A stretch of 64,000 bases of DNA from JAXLQL01 sp046331625 (GTDB lineage Bacteria > Acidobacteriota > Terriglobia > Bryobacterales > Bryobacteraceae), in contig JAXLQL010000008.1 in NCBI GenBank assembly GCA_046331625.1, forward strand, positions 325,289-389,288, in the 5' to 3' direction. Numbering within the stretch: position 1 is the first letter of the stretch; each line of letters starts with the position of its first letter. A program made the position numbers and the translations under genes. Under the pieces are notes generated by a model. It was not told the origin of the DNA. It was given only the letters and a program-made list of their open reading frames with translations, and searched no databases. This document shows, in pieces, positions 23,963-32,919 of this stretch.

Positions 23963-25408
23963 ATGAGGAACACAAGAATCACCACAATGGTGGCAGTCGC
24001 GCTGGGTGCGGCGTCAGCCAGCTACGGGCAGACGGCGACCCTCGCGGGCGTGCTCAACTATTTCGAGATCATCAACAATTCCGGATCGCCCGCTCACGGG
24101 TTCGAGATCCAGTTGGAGGGCGCCACCACGGCGGTCCTCTACTACGCAACCAGCAACGCCCGCTACGGCATGCCCGCGATCGTGCCGTATTCCACTGGCG
24201 TCAACGTCCGCTATTCGGCCAACTACAACGGCGGTACCTGGAGTTCCACTACGCCGAACGGAACGGTGGGCGGAGCGTTCGGCTGGCAGGATTGCTACCT
24301 GGGCGGTTCCAACTACGTGAACTCGGGATGCGAGATCTTCGGACACTCGCTCCGCAGCAACGTGGGCATCACCCCGACGGGATACTGGCTGATCGAGGAC
24401 CCGAACAACCCGGGCCAACTGATCCGCGGCGCCGCGACGCAGATTCCGTTCGTGAATCCGGTGCTCTTGTTCTCCAGTTCCTCGGCGCCGGTGGTGCAAG
24501 TCACCGTTCCGGCTCCCGTGCCTCCGCCTCCTCCGGCGCAGTTCTCCGATGCCGTCTGGATGAAGGTGTTCAAGACCAGCGTGCCTCGTTCGGTGAATGG
24601 CGATGAGCTGGTGCTCTCGAACACCGCTGTGGTGCCTGATTCGGCGTCCCAGATCGAAACCAACTGGGTGCTGCTCCAAAAGGCGCCTCCGGGAGTGCAG
24701 AATCGCCGCGGTAAGGGTGTCCACTCCGCACAGTCGACCCTGGCGATCAACGACGGCGCGCATGTGCGCCGCGCTGAGGTCTACAAGTACACCGGCGCCT
24801 ATGATTCCCTCACGCATGAAGCGGTTTGCGCCGATGGCTTCTGCAACGCGCCGGCGGCCAACGAACTCGGCTCGGCGATCTCGGCTAACAACAACGCCGC
24901 CAACGCCGTAGCGGACTCGCTGACGGTGACCAAGTCCGGCAGCGCGCTGAACAGCGGCTCGGTGACAGTGGGCAGCGTGACTTGCAATGCCGCCTCGTGC
25001 GCCAACTACCAGACGGCTGGCTCGGTGGTTTCGTTGATCGCCAAGCCCGGCAGCGGCTCGGTGTTCTCGGCCTGGACCGGCGCTTGCACCGGTAGTGCGC
25101 TCTCCTGTTCGGTTACGGTGAACGGCAAGACAACCGTGGATGCGAGCTTCCTGAAAGTCTTCACGCTTTCGGTGGGACGCAGCAATTCGGGCACGGTGCT
25201 GGTTTCGCCCAACGGTATCGATCGCGCTCTGAACTGCGGAAGCGCCTGCTCGGCGAAGTTTGCCGACGGCACGGCGGTTGCGATCACGGCGGTTCCCGCG
25301 GCCGGCAAGACGTTCGTGAACTGGTCTGGCGCCTGCACGGGTACCGATCCCACCTGCACGCTGACCATCACTGACAACACGTCGGTGACGGCAGTGTTCA
25401 GCAAGTAA
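23963..25408 (+). CDS. Secreted protein with C-terminal bacterial repeats
   Basis: The product is 481 residues from ATG 23963; GGAGGG just upstream and a signal peptide (MVAVALGAASASYGQ) decide this start. The N-terminal part (about 20-190) is a beta-rich domain of unknown family (GVLNYFEIINNSG, GFEIQLEGAT). A proline-rich linker PAPVPPPPPAQF follows. After an unassigned middle part, two divergent InlB/Flg_new-like repeats make up the end (FSAWTGACTGSALSCSVTV and FVNWSGACTGTDPTCTLTI), each with paired cysteines. It is probably a surface or extracellular adhesion protein. The upstream 11-bp repeats suggest control by the nearby two-component system. Confidence 0.75.
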   Translation: MRNTRITTMVAVALGAASASYGQTATLAGVLNYFEIINNSGSPAHGFEIQLEGATTAVLYYATSNARYGMPAIVPYSTGVNVRYSANYNGGTWSSTTPNGTVGGAFGWQDCYLGGSNYVNSGCEIFGHSLRSNVGITPTGYWLIEDPNNPGQLIRGAATQIPFVNPVLLFSSSSAPVVQVTVPAPVPPPPPAQFSDAVWMKVFKTSVPRSVNGDELVLSNTAVVPDSASQIETNWVLLQKAPPGVQNRRGKGVHSAQSTLAINDGAHVRRAEVYKYTGAYDSLTHEAVCADGFCNAPAANELGSAISANNNAANAVADSLTVTKSGSALNSGSVTVGSVTCNAASCANYQTAGSVVSLIAKPGSGSVFSAWTGACTGSALSCSVTVNGKTTVDASFLKVFTLSVGRSNSGTVLVSPNGIDRALNCGSACSAKFADGTAVAITAVPAAGKTFVNWSGACTGTDPTCTLTITDNTSVTAVFSK

Positions 25409-25434
25409 GCTCCTCATACGAAGGGCAAAACAGG

Positions 25435-25468
25435 TCCGGGAAGCTCGGCGCAGGCCGGGCTTCCCGGA
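25435..25468 (+). terminator. Strong hairpin after the secreted-protein gene
   Basis: TCCGGGAAGC (25435-25444) pairs perfectly with GCTTCCCGGA (25459-25468), 10 bp with a 14-nt loop, 26 bp after the stop codon. There is no T run after it, so it is either a weak or Rho-assisted terminator or an mRNA-stabilising stem. Confidence 0.55.
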
Positions 25469-25628
25469 TCAGCCATTTCTGGCTGTCTTTTGGCTACGTA
25501 ACGAAGAATTAACTCCATTCCCATTGCTCCGTCTGCCGCATCAGACTACACTCGGATCATAAGAGAGGGTCAATCGGGAGCCGAACCGCACGCCCAGCGG
25601 ACTCCCAGGATCCGGAGAGAGAGTCCTG

Positions 25629-27728
25629 ATGGGCATCCGAAGTATTTTCCGGGCCGCCGTGTGTGCGGTCGCGCTGAGTTGGAGCCTCGACGCAGCCGAG
25701 GTTTCCGAGCCATCCACAGGCGTCACTATCCGTGTGGACGAGAGCGGCGAGTGGGCGGTGTCGACGCTTGACCCGCGGTGGACCTTCGCTGGCCGCGTCG
25801 ATGGTCCCGCAAGCTCGATCGCGATCCGGACGGGGAGCGATTCAGTGGGAGCGTACCGGGAGATCGGCTTCACCTTCGGCGACCAAGGCGTGTTCGAAGG
25901 GAGCATTCGCACCTACCTTGACCGCCGAGTAGTGCTGTTCGGGTTCAAGACATACGAGGACGTTCCCAATCGGACCCGCTTTCCGGTCTTTTCCGACTAT
26001 CCCAACCTTCCCAACCGGCTCAGCTACGTCGGAATCTTTGCCACCACCGTGTTCTCATACCTGGAACCGGAGAGCCCATGGCTGTGGTTCGATGGATCGG
26101 CCAACGCGTTTCTGCTTTCCCCGGCGTCGCGCTTTCTGGTCTCGGCGACGACGCTCGATTCAGACAAGATCGCCCTCAGCCCCAATTCCCGCATCTCTAC
26201 ACTCCCGGCGGGCTTCGATTATTCCGCGATCCTGGTCATCGAAAACGGAATCAACAAGGCGTACGAAACCTGGGGCAAGGCGCTCACCGATCTGGGAGGC
26301 AAGGCGAGGCCGGGGAACGATGCCGACACCACGCTGCTCAATCTCGGCTACTGGACCGACAACGGCGCCGCCTACTACTATCGTCTCGACGAACGCCTCG
26401 GATACACGGGGACTCTGTTCGCGATCCGAAACGAGTTCGCCGCCAAGGGAGTTCCGTTGGGCTACCTGCAGCTCGACAGTTGGTTCTATCCGAAGGGGCC
26501 GACCCAGGATTGGGTTCGGGTTGACCGCGGCATCTACCGCTATGTAGCCGACCCGAAGCTGTTCCCGCGCACGCTGGCCGGGTTTCGCGACGACCTCGGT
26601 CTTCCGCTGGTCACTCACTCGCGGTGGATCGATCGCGAGAGCCCCTACCGCAGCGAGTATCGGGTTTCGGGTGATGTCCTGGTGGACCAGCGCTATTGGG
26701 ATCGCATCGCCACATACTTGAGCGAATCCGGCGTCTCCACATTCGAGCAGGATTGGCTCGGCACCAATGCCAAGACCGACATGAACCTCTCCGACCCGCG
26801 CTCGTTCCTCGACAACATGGCCACGGCGATGGCGAGCAAGGGCATCACGATGCAATATTGCATGGCGACGCCGCTGCAGTTTCTGCAGAGCACTCGCTAT
26901 CCCAATCTCACCACGATCCGCACCAGCGAAGATAGGTTCTCGCGCAAGCGGTGGGACAACTTTCTCTATGCGTCACGCCTGGCGTCGGCGCTTGGCGCGT
27001 GGCCGTGGGCGGACGTGTTCCCGAGCGCGGAAGAGGACAACCTCTTGCTGGCGACCCTTTCGGCGGGTCCGGTGGGAGTGGGCGATGCGCTGGGGAGCGT
27101 GAACGCGGAGAACCTGCGCAAAGCGGTGCGGAGCGATGGCCTGATCGTCAAGCCGGATGAGCCGCTCATCCCGCTCGACTCGAGCTATGTGGATGACGTG
27201 CGCCGGCTCGGGCGGCCGATGGTGGCTTCCACCTACACGGCCTACGGCGCGCACCGCACACGTTACGTATTCACTTACCGGCGCGACGGAGATCCTTCGT
27301 TCACTTTGACTCCCGCGACCCTGGGACTCAGCGGGCAGGTGTACGTGTTCGATTGGTTCACGCGGCAGGGAGAGCCAGTGGATGCGGCGCAGCCCTGGGC
27401 CCGAGAGATCAAAGGCGATCGCGACTATTTCGTACTCGCGCCGGTGGGCGGCTCCGGCATCGCGTTTCTAGGCGACATCGACCACTTCGTGACGGTGGGG
27501 CGTAAGCGGATCGCCGATGTGCGAGACGATGGAACCGGTGTCGAGGCGGAGGTACTGTTTGCAGCGGGTGAAGCGTCGCGCGTGATGTACGGATGGAGTG
27601 CGCGCGAGGTACAAGCGCTGGCCGTGACCGGTACGCTCGAATGGCTGGGGAAGGATTCTGCCACGGGACGGTTCGCGGTACGGGTATCCCCGGGCGAGGG
27701 CGGATCAGCGCGGTTGCGGATTCAGTAA
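25629..27728 (+). CDS. Secreted glycosidase, GH36/clan-D-like
   Basis: The product is 699 residues with a signal peptide (AAVCAVALSWSLDAA). After a beta-sandwich N-terminal domain (about 25-225), a TIM-barrel domain shows LLNLGYWTDNGAAYYY, PLGYLQLDSWFYPKG with the likely nucleophile Asp, and STFEQDWLGTN with a second Asp as possible acid/base. This layout is seen in alpha-galactosidase/raffinose-synthase-like clan GH-D proteins. A C-terminal beta domain closes the protein. Substrate and linkage are unknown; alpha-galactosides are the family's usual ones. GAGAGAG precedes the ATG. It is not in an obvious operon. Confidence 0.65.
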   Translation: MGIRSIFRAAVCAVALSWSLDAAEVSEPSTGVTIRVDESGEWAVSTLDPRWTFAGRVDGPASSIAIRTGSDSVGAYREIGFTFGDQGVFEGSIRTYLDRRVVLFGFKTYEDVPNRTRFPVFSDYPNLPNRLSYVGIFATTVFSYLEPESPWLWFDGSANAFLLSPASRFLVSATTLDSDKIALSPNSRISTLPAGFDYSAILVIENGINKAYETWGKALTDLGGKARPGNDADTTLLNLGYWTDNGAAYYYRLDERLGYTGTLFAIRNEFAAKGVPLGYLQLDSWFYPKGPTQDWVRVDRGIYRYVADPKLFPRTLAGFRDDLGLPLVTHSRWIDRESPYRSEYRVSGDVLVDQRYWDRIATYLSESGVSTFEQDWLGTNAKTDMNLSDPRSFLDNMATAMASKGITMQYCMATPLQFLQSTRYPNLTTIRTSEDRFSRKRWDNFLYASRLASALGAWPWADVFPSAEEDNLLLATLSAGPVGVGDALGSVNAENLRKAVRSDGLIVKPDEPLIPLDSSYVDDVRRLGRPMVASTYTAYGAHRTRYVFTYRRDGDPSFTLTPATLGLSGQVYVFDWFTRQGEPVDAAQPWAREIKGDRDYFVLAPVGGSGIAFLGDIDHFVTVGRKRIADVRDDGTGVEAEVLFAAGEASRVMYGWSAREVQALAVTGTLEWLGKDSATGRFAVRVSPGEGGSARLRIQ

Positions 27729-27771
27729 TCCCGCGCCATTTCTGGCCGAAGAGAATCACGAAAGGATCGTT

Positions 27772-29277
27772 TTGAAACCGATCATTCGTGAAAAGCTCGA
27801 GCGCTGCTCGACGCTGCCGACGCTGCCTTCGGTGGCCATCCGCATTCTCGAGCTCTGCCAGCAGGAAGCGCTCGATCTGAATCAAATCACGTCGGTGATT
27901 TCGAACGATCCGGCGCTGGCGGCGAAGCTGATCAAGACGGCGAACTCACCGATTTTCGCCCTGCGGAAAGAGGTGACGACCATCTCGTACGCGGTCAGTC
28001 TGCTCGGCGTGAGCGCCGTGCGCACGTTGGTACTCTCGTTCTCGCTATCGAAGGAGTGCCAGACCGGCAATCATTCGAGTTTGAAGAACTTCTGGCGGCG
28101 ATCGGTGCTGTCGGCGATCGCGGCCCGGCAACTGTGCCGAGACGAACATGTAGGTCTGCGTGAGGAAGCGTTCCTGTGCGGTCTGCTGCAGGATATCGGG
28201 ATGCTCGCGCTGTCGCGCGCCTTGGGCAGCCAGTACAACAAGCTGCTGACGATGGCGGGCCGCGACCATGATGCGCTGTGCGATCTCGAGCGCTCCGCTT
28301 TCGGCGTCAGCCACGCCGAAGTAGGCTCATGGCTTCTGGGGCGGTGGAGAGTTCCTCATTTGCTGGCCGATGTCGTGGGGGCAAGCCACGATCCCTCCAA
28401 GATCGAGCCGTCGAACGACGACGTCGGCCATCTGGCGTGCATCGTGGCGGCCTCGGCGCGTTTCGCCGACTTGTGGGCGGGCGATCCGGCCAAGGCGCCG
28501 GCGTCTCTGGGAGAAGAACTGGCACGCTGGCCGGCGGGCGCGGTAGACGTGGAAGGGGTGAACGCCCACTTGATCGAACAAGCGCCGCAACTGGCGCCGC
28601 TGTTCGACATCGTGCTCGATGTCACCGAGATGTCGACAGTGCTCGAGCAAGCGCAGGATGCGCTAGTGGCGATCAGCATGCAAGCCTCGCGCGAGCTCAC
28701 CGATATTCATGCGGCGCTGGCGCGCCTCGAGTCGCGTACGGCCACTTTGCTCGCCGAGGCGCAACGTGACGCTCTCACCGGCGTTGCCAATCGCGGATAT
28801 ACGTCGAGCTATCTCGATGATGTCTTCCGAGCAGCAGTCGAGTCGTCGCGCCCGATCGGGGTGATCTTCGCCGACGTCGATCACTTCAAGTCAGTCAACG
28901 ATACGCACGGACACGCGGCTGGCGATGCTGTGTTGCAGTCGGTGGCGCAGTGCATCACGCGCAGCTTGCGCGGTGGGGACTTCGTGGGCCGCTGGGGCGG
29001 CGAGGAGTTCGTGATCATCCTGCGTGCGGACCAACCGAGCGAGGTGGCGATGATCGCCGAGCGCATTCGGACGAACATTGCCGCGGCGCCGCATTCGATC
29101 GGCGCCGGGCGATCGCTTCCGGTGACGGTTTCCCTCGGATGCGCGTTGCTCGAGCCGCGCCGGCATCGCACGCCCGCCGATTTGCTGGCCGAGGCAGACC
29201 GGGCGCTGTACGCGGCCAAGCGGGGGGGGCGGAATCGGAGTGAGCGGGCAGACGAGGCCCTGCAACTTTCGTACTAA
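27772..29277 (+). CDS. HDOD-GGDEF signalling protein
   Basis: The product is 501 residues, cytoplasmic. Residues 1-280 are an HDOD domain (LPTLPSVAIRILELCQQ, ISNDPALAAKLIKTANSP, FLCGLLQDIGMLAL), a degenerate HD-like fold used in signalling. Residues about 320-490 are a GGDEF domain with RDALTGVANRGY, FADVDHFKSVNDTHGHAAGD and the active-site RWGGEEFVIIL (GGEEF), so cyclic-di-GMP synthesis is likely. No RxxD inhibitory site was identified with confidence. The start is TTG 27772 with AAAGGA upstream. The C-terminal run of G (7 at 29222) is a place where an indel could arise, but the frame is open. Confidence 0.9.
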   Translation: MKPIIREKLERCSTLPTLPSVAIRILELCQQEALDLNQITSVISNDPALAAKLIKTANSPIFALRKEVTTISYAVSLLGVSAVRTLVLSFSLSKECQTGNHSSLKNFWRRSVLSAIAARQLCRDEHVGLREEAFLCGLLQDIGMLALSRALGSQYNKLLTMAGRDHDALCDLERSAFGVSHAEVGSWLLGRWRVPHLLADVVGASHDPSKIEPSNDDVGHLACIVAASARFADLWAGDPAKAPASLGEELARWPAGAVDVEGVNAHLIEQAPQLAPLFDIVLDVTEMSTVLEQAQDALVAISMQASRELTDIHAALARLESRTATLLAEAQRDALTGVANRGYTSSYLDDVFRAAVESSRPIGVIFADVDHFKSVNDTHGHAAGDAVLQSVAQCITRSLRGGDFVGRWGGEEFVIILRADQPSEVAMIAERIRTNIAAAPHSIGAGRSLPVTVSLGCALLEPRRHRTPADLLAEADRALYAAKRGGRNRSERADEALQLSY

Positions 29278-29278
29278 A

Positions 29279-29318
29279 GCGGGACTGAAGTCGAACGCAG
29301 GCTAAAGCCTGCCCTACT
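29279..29318. repeat. Two-hairpin repeat copy
   Basis: GCGGGACTGAAGTC is followed by GCAGGCTAAAGCCTGC and CCTAC. The first hairpin is damaged on its right arm (GAAC in place of CCGC). Confidence 0.75.
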
Positions 29319-29352
29319 GGCGAAAACCTGCTCATTTCGATGCTTGCCCAAA

Positions 29353-30255
29353 ATGCCGATGAGACAAGCGTTGTTCCCTTTCTCCAAACGATTCGGCTGG
29401 CTCGGAACGAAGCTGCTCCAAGCCGTGGCCACACTCGCTTTGGCCACCGTGCTGGGCGCAACGCTCGTGTGCCTGGCTCCCGGCTCAGGCGTGGATGAGC
29501 GCGAACTCGATCCGTCACTCGGCGCGGAGACAATCGCGGCGCTCCGCCAGCAGCGAGCCGAGGACCGCGAGCTCTGGCGCTTTCTGCCGCGCTATGCAGC
29601 CGGCGTGTGGCGTGGCGACTTCGGCCGATCGGAAGCCTTTCAGCAACCAGTGTCGGCACTCATCGGCGAGCGGCTTCCGGTGACGTTACGGATCGCCGCG
29701 CAGGGCCTGGCGCTCGCGTGGATCTTCGGGCTCGGCACGGCGATGCTCGTGGCTGTGGCGCGGCCTCCGGGATTAGCCGGCGCTGCGTCGGCGATGAGCG
29801 GAGCGCTGCTCGCGGTCCCCACGGGGCTGCTTGCCATCGCGCTCGTGGTGTGGCGGCTTCCGCCAAGCGTGGGCATTGCGGCTGGCGTGTTCCCGAAAGT
29901 CTACCGGTTCGGCGCGGAACTGCTCGCCGAGCAAGCAGGCTCGATGCATTGGCTCGGTGCGAAGGCGCGCGGCGTGGGAGCGCTTCGGCTCCTGAGCGCG
30001 CACTTGTTGCTGCCCGCGTCCAGGCCGTTGGCTGCGCTGGCGGCTGTGTCTGTGGTGGCGGCGTTGGGGCTCGCGGTTCCGATGGAGGCTCTGACGGACA
30101 CGCCGGGCTTGGGACAACTCGCGGTCCGCGCAACGCTAGCGCGGGATCTGCGGTTGCTAGTGGGGCTGACGCTGGTGGTAACGGCAGTGGCGCTGGTGGC
30201 GAACCTGGCCGCGGATGCGATGGCTCCGGCGCGGCGGGAGGAGCCGGGATGCTGA
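29353..30255 (+). CDS. Oligopeptide ABC transporter permease (DppB-like)
   Basis: The product is about 300 residues with five to six membrane segments. LYVxR-type features are weak, but the order of segments, LPVTLRIAAQGLALAWIFGL and the cytoplasmic EAA-like loop AEQAGSMHWLGAKARGVGALRLLSAHLLLPAS match DppB/OppB permeases. It overlaps the next ORF by ATG/TGA. The operon then has a second permease, a substrate-binding protein and one ATPase. The ATG at 29353 was chosen; TTG 29344 and ATG 29359 are alternatives and none has a strong ribosome binding site. The last ~75 codons are part of the tandem duplication described next. Confidence 0.8.
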   Translation: MPMRQALFPFSKRFGWLGTKLLQAVATLALATVLGATLVCLAPGSGVDERELDPSLGAETIAALRQQRAEDRELWRFLPRYAAGVWRGDFGRSEAFQQPVSALIGERLPVTLRIAAQGLALAWIFGLGTAMLVAVARPPGLAGAASAMSGALLAVPTGLLAIALVVWRLPPSVGIAAGVFPKVYRFGAELLAEQAGSMHWLGAKARGVGALRLLSAHLLLPASRPLAALAAVSVVAALGLAVPMEALTDTPGLGQLAVRATLARDLRLLVGLTLVVTAVALVANLAADAMAPARREEPGC

Positions 30256-30559
30256 ACCGCGTACTCCGGACCACCGTGAAGTTCGAACTGGGCGCGGCGC
30301 TGGCGGTCGTATCGGTGGTGGCAGCACTGGGGCTCGCGGTTCCGATGGAGACGCTGACGGACACGCCGGGCTTGAGACAACTCGCGGCCCGGGCAACGCC
30401 GGCGCGCGACCTGCGATTGCTGGTGGGACTGACGCTGGTGGTGACTGCGGTCGCACTGGCCGCGAACTTGGCCGCCGATGCAATGACTCGGGGCAGGCGA
30501 GAGGAGCCGGGATGCTGAACCGCACTCTCCGCATCGCCGCGAAGTTCGCACTGGGAGCA
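30034..30559 (+). repeat. 263-bp tandem duplication inside the transporter operon
   Basis: The segment beginning GCGCTGGCGG at 30034 recurs at 30297, and ATGCTGAACCGC at 30249 recurs at 30512, both with an offset of exactly 263 bp. Each unit holds the 3' end of the first permease gene plus the first codons of the second. The copies differ by scattered substitutions, so the event is not very recent. Since 263 is not a multiple of three, the second copy is read in another frame and makes a short chimeric ORF between the two permease genes. Confidence 0.9.
30249..30518 (+). pseudogene. Chimeric ORF made by the duplication
   Basis: The 89-residue frame starts with the second permease's N-terminus (MLNRVLRTTVKFELGAAL) and runs into a copy of the first permease's C-terminus (VVSVVAALGLAVPMETLTD ... 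LAADAMTRGRREEPGC). It keeps the overlapping start and stop signals on both sides, so ribosomes may pass through it by coupling. It contains two hydrophobic segments. It is most simply a by-product, though a small membrane subunit is possible. Confidence 0.7.
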
Positions 30560-31321
30560 GTGCTCGTGGTGACTCTCGCGGCCGACTTCGTGGCGCCACA
30601 CGGATATGGCGAACAGTTCCGCGAATCGCCGGGCGCGGCGCCGAGCGCTCAGTTCCCGCTCGGTACGGACGAGCTTGGACGCGATCGGCTCTCGCGGCTG
30701 ATCCACGGAGCGCGCGTTTCCCTCGTCTTGGCGCCTGCGGCGGCGCTGGTCGCGGTGGTGATCGCGGCGCTGGCGAGTACCGCCGCGGGCTGGTTCGGAG
30801 GGTTCACGGCGCAAGCCGCGACCGTGGTCACGGATCTGTTTCTCTCGTTGCCCGGGCTGTTCCTTCTGTTGGCCGCGCGCGCGATGCTTCCGCTGAACGC
30901 GGGTCCGTGGGCATCGGTGGGGATCACGTTCCTGTTGCTCGGCCTGCTCGGCTGGGCCGCGTCGGCGCGCGTGATTCGCGCTTCGGTCAGCGCCATGAAG
31001 GATTCGAACTTTCTGTTGCAGGCTCGTGCGATGGGATGCTCACCGTGGCGGCAACTCACGGTCCACGTAGCGGCGAATCTACGGCCGCTCGCGAAGGCGC
31101 AGTTCTGGTTGCTGGCACCAGCGTTCATCATCGCCGAGGCGAACTTGAGCCTGCTCGGGTTGGGTGTGGCCGAGCCGCTTCCTTCGCTCGGAAACCTGCT
31201 GCGCGAGCTCGAGAACTACGCGGCTATCGGCGACCAACCGGCGCTGCTCGCACCCGCGGCGCTGTTGATCGGCGTACTGGTGTGTCTGCAAGCCGCTTCG
31301 CCCAAGGAGACGAACTCATGA
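30512..31321 (+). CDS. Oligopeptide ABC transporter permease (DppC-like)
   Basis: The product is 269 residues. PLGTDELGRDRLSRLIHGARVSL is the N-terminal signature of DppC/OppC permeases; membrane segments follow and the cytoplasmic EAA-type loop is FLLQARAMGCSPWRQLTVHV with LRPLAKAQFWLLAPAFIIAEANLSLLGLG after it. The start at 30512 overlaps the chimeric ORF's stop (ATGCTGA), and the 3' end overlaps the binding-protein gene by ATGA. It should form the channel with the DppB-like protein. Confidence 0.9.
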   Translation: MLNRTLRIAAKFALGAVLVVTLAADFVAPHGYGEQFRESPGAAPSAQFPLGTDELGRDRLSRLIHGARVSLVLAPAAALVAVVIAALASTAAGWFGGFTAQAATVVTDLFLSLPGLFLLLAARAMLPLNAGPWASVGITFLLLGLLGWAASARVIRASVSAMKDSNFLLQARAMGCSPWRQLTVHVAANLRPLAKAQFWLLAPAFIIAEANLSLLGLGVAEPLPSLGNLLRELENYAAIGDQPALLAPAALLIGVLVCLQAASPKETNS

Positions 31322-32919
31322 TTTCGAGACGCCTGTTTCTCGGCGCGGCAGCCTCGCTCGCGAGCGCGGCCGAGCGCATCGAAAACGCCGGTGGCGTCCT
31401 GCGCATGGCGATCCACTCCGATCCGAAGACGCTCGATCCACTCGAGGTCAGCGAGGAAGTGGGCCAGTTGGTCCGCTACCTGACCGCGGGCGCGCTGTGG
31501 CGCAGCAATCGACGGAAGCTACGAGTGGAGCCGGAACTTGCTGCCTCATGGAAGGTACTCGACGGCGGCCGCAAGGCGGTGATCGAACTGCGGCCGGGCG
31601 TGAAGTTCTCAGACGGCTCGCCGCTCGAAGTGGAAGACGTGGCGGCGACCTTCGCTCGCGTGTTCGATGCCAAGCGAGTGGCGCCGGTGGGCGAGGTGCT
31701 GGCGGGAATGGCGGGTTCGGTTCGCGCCACGGCTTCGGGCAAGCATTCGCTCACGCTCGCCTTCGCAAACCCGGTCCCGGGCATCGAGCGCGTGCTCGAC
31801 GGATTCCCGGTGGTCTCGCGCGACCGCGCCAATCGCGCCGTGCTCGGCGCGTTCGTGATCGATGACGCGAAGCCGGGGAGCCACGTGCGGCTGCGGCGCA
31901 ACGCGCATTACTTCCGGCGCGACGCCAGCGGGCGCGCCCTGCCCTACCTCGACGGCATCCAATTGGACATCTCGCAGAGCCGCGATCTCGAGCTGGTCCG
32001 CTTTGGCCGCGGTGAGCTGCATGCGATCACGCAGGTGAGTCCGGACGCATTCGAGCGCTTGAAGCGCGACAACCCGGCGGCGGCGCGCGATGCCGGACCG
32101 TCATTCGATTGGGAGATGCTGTGGTTCAACCAAGCAGCGCAGTCGCCCATCGCGCCTTATCGCAAGGAGTGGTTCGCTTCCCGCGAGTTCCGCCGTGCGC
32201 TGTCTGACGCGGTAAATCGAGCCGACATGGCGCGGCTGGTCTATCGCGGCTACGCGACCGCAGCGGCGACGTCGATCTCGCCGGCCAACAAGGCGTGGGC
32301 GAATGCGAAGCTGCGGCCGCACGCCTACGATCCGAAGGCGGCGCTCGCACGGCTGACGGCGGCGGGCTTCCGCTATGACGGCTCGGCCCTCAGGGACAAG
32401 GCCGGCCGTGCTGTCGAGTTCTCGGTGGTGACGCCGGCTTCGAGCAAGACGAGGCCGCGCATCGCCGCGCTCATCCAGCAGGACCTTGCCAAGATCGGCA
32501 TCAAGCTCAACGTGGTGACGCTCGACTTCCCCTCGCTCATCGAGCGCATCTCGCGCACCTTCGACTACGACTCCTGCCTGCTCGGCCTGACCAACGTCGA
32601 CCCTGACTTCGACAACCAGGCCAACGTCTGGCTGAGCTCGGCGAGCCAGCACGGTTGGGCGCCGAACCAGACGAAGCCCGCCACCGAGTGGGAAGGCGAG
32701 GTAGATCGGCTCGTGCGCGCGCAAGCGGCGACGGGCGACATGGCCAAGCGCAAGGCCGCCGTGGATCGCATTCAGGAGATCGCGCAGGAGCAATCGCCCG
32801 CGCTGTTCCTGCTGCATCCGAACGCGCTGTGCGCGGTGTCGCCGGGTGTGTCCAATGCGGATCCGGTGCCGTTCCAGCCGCGCGTGTTGTGGAACGCGGA
32901 GCAACTGCGAGTCTCATGA
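31318..32919 (+). CDS. Peptide-type ABC transporter substrate-binding protein
   Basis: The product is 533 residues, SBP family 5. The N-terminus ISRRLFLGAAASLASAA looks like a short twin-arginine signal peptide (SRRLFLG). Typical features are LRMAIHSDPKTLDPLEVSEE, LAASWKVLDGGRKAVIELRPGVKFSDGSPL and FRRALSDAVNRADMARLVYRG. It would bind oligopeptides or similar ligands in the periplasm. It overlaps both neighbours by ATGA, so the operon is tightly coupled. A Tat signal on a binding protein is less common than Sec. Confidence 0.9.
   Translation: MISRRLFLGAAASLASAAERIENAGGVLRMAIHSDPKTLDPLEVSEEVGQLVRYLTAGALWRSNRRKLRVEPELAASWKVLDGGRKAVIELRPGVKFSDGSPLEVEDVAATFARVFDAKRVAPVGEVLAGMAGSVRATASGKHSLTLAFANPVPGIERVLDGFPVVSRDRANRAVLGAFVIDDAKPGSHVRLRRNAHYFRRDASGRALPYLDGIQLDISQSRDLELVRFGRGELHAITQVSPDAFERLKRDNPAAARDAGPSFDWEMLWFNQAAQSPIAPYRKEWFASREFRRALSDAVNRADMARLVYRGYATAAATSISPANKAWANAKLRPHAYDPKAALARLTAAGFRYDGSALRDKAGRAVEFSVVTPASSKTRPRIAALIQQDLAKIGIKLNVVTLDFPSLIERISRTFDYDSCLLGLTNVDPDFDNQANVWLSSASQHGWAPNQTKPATEWEGEVDRLVRAQAATGDMAKRKAAVDRIQEIAQEQSPALFLLHPNALCAVSPGVSNADPVPFQPRVLWNAEQLRVS

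Noticed and set aside
30907..31317. Longer start for the substrate-binding protein
   Set aside because: It lies inside the DppC-like gene in another frame. ATG 31318 gives a signal peptide and the usual ATGA overlap.
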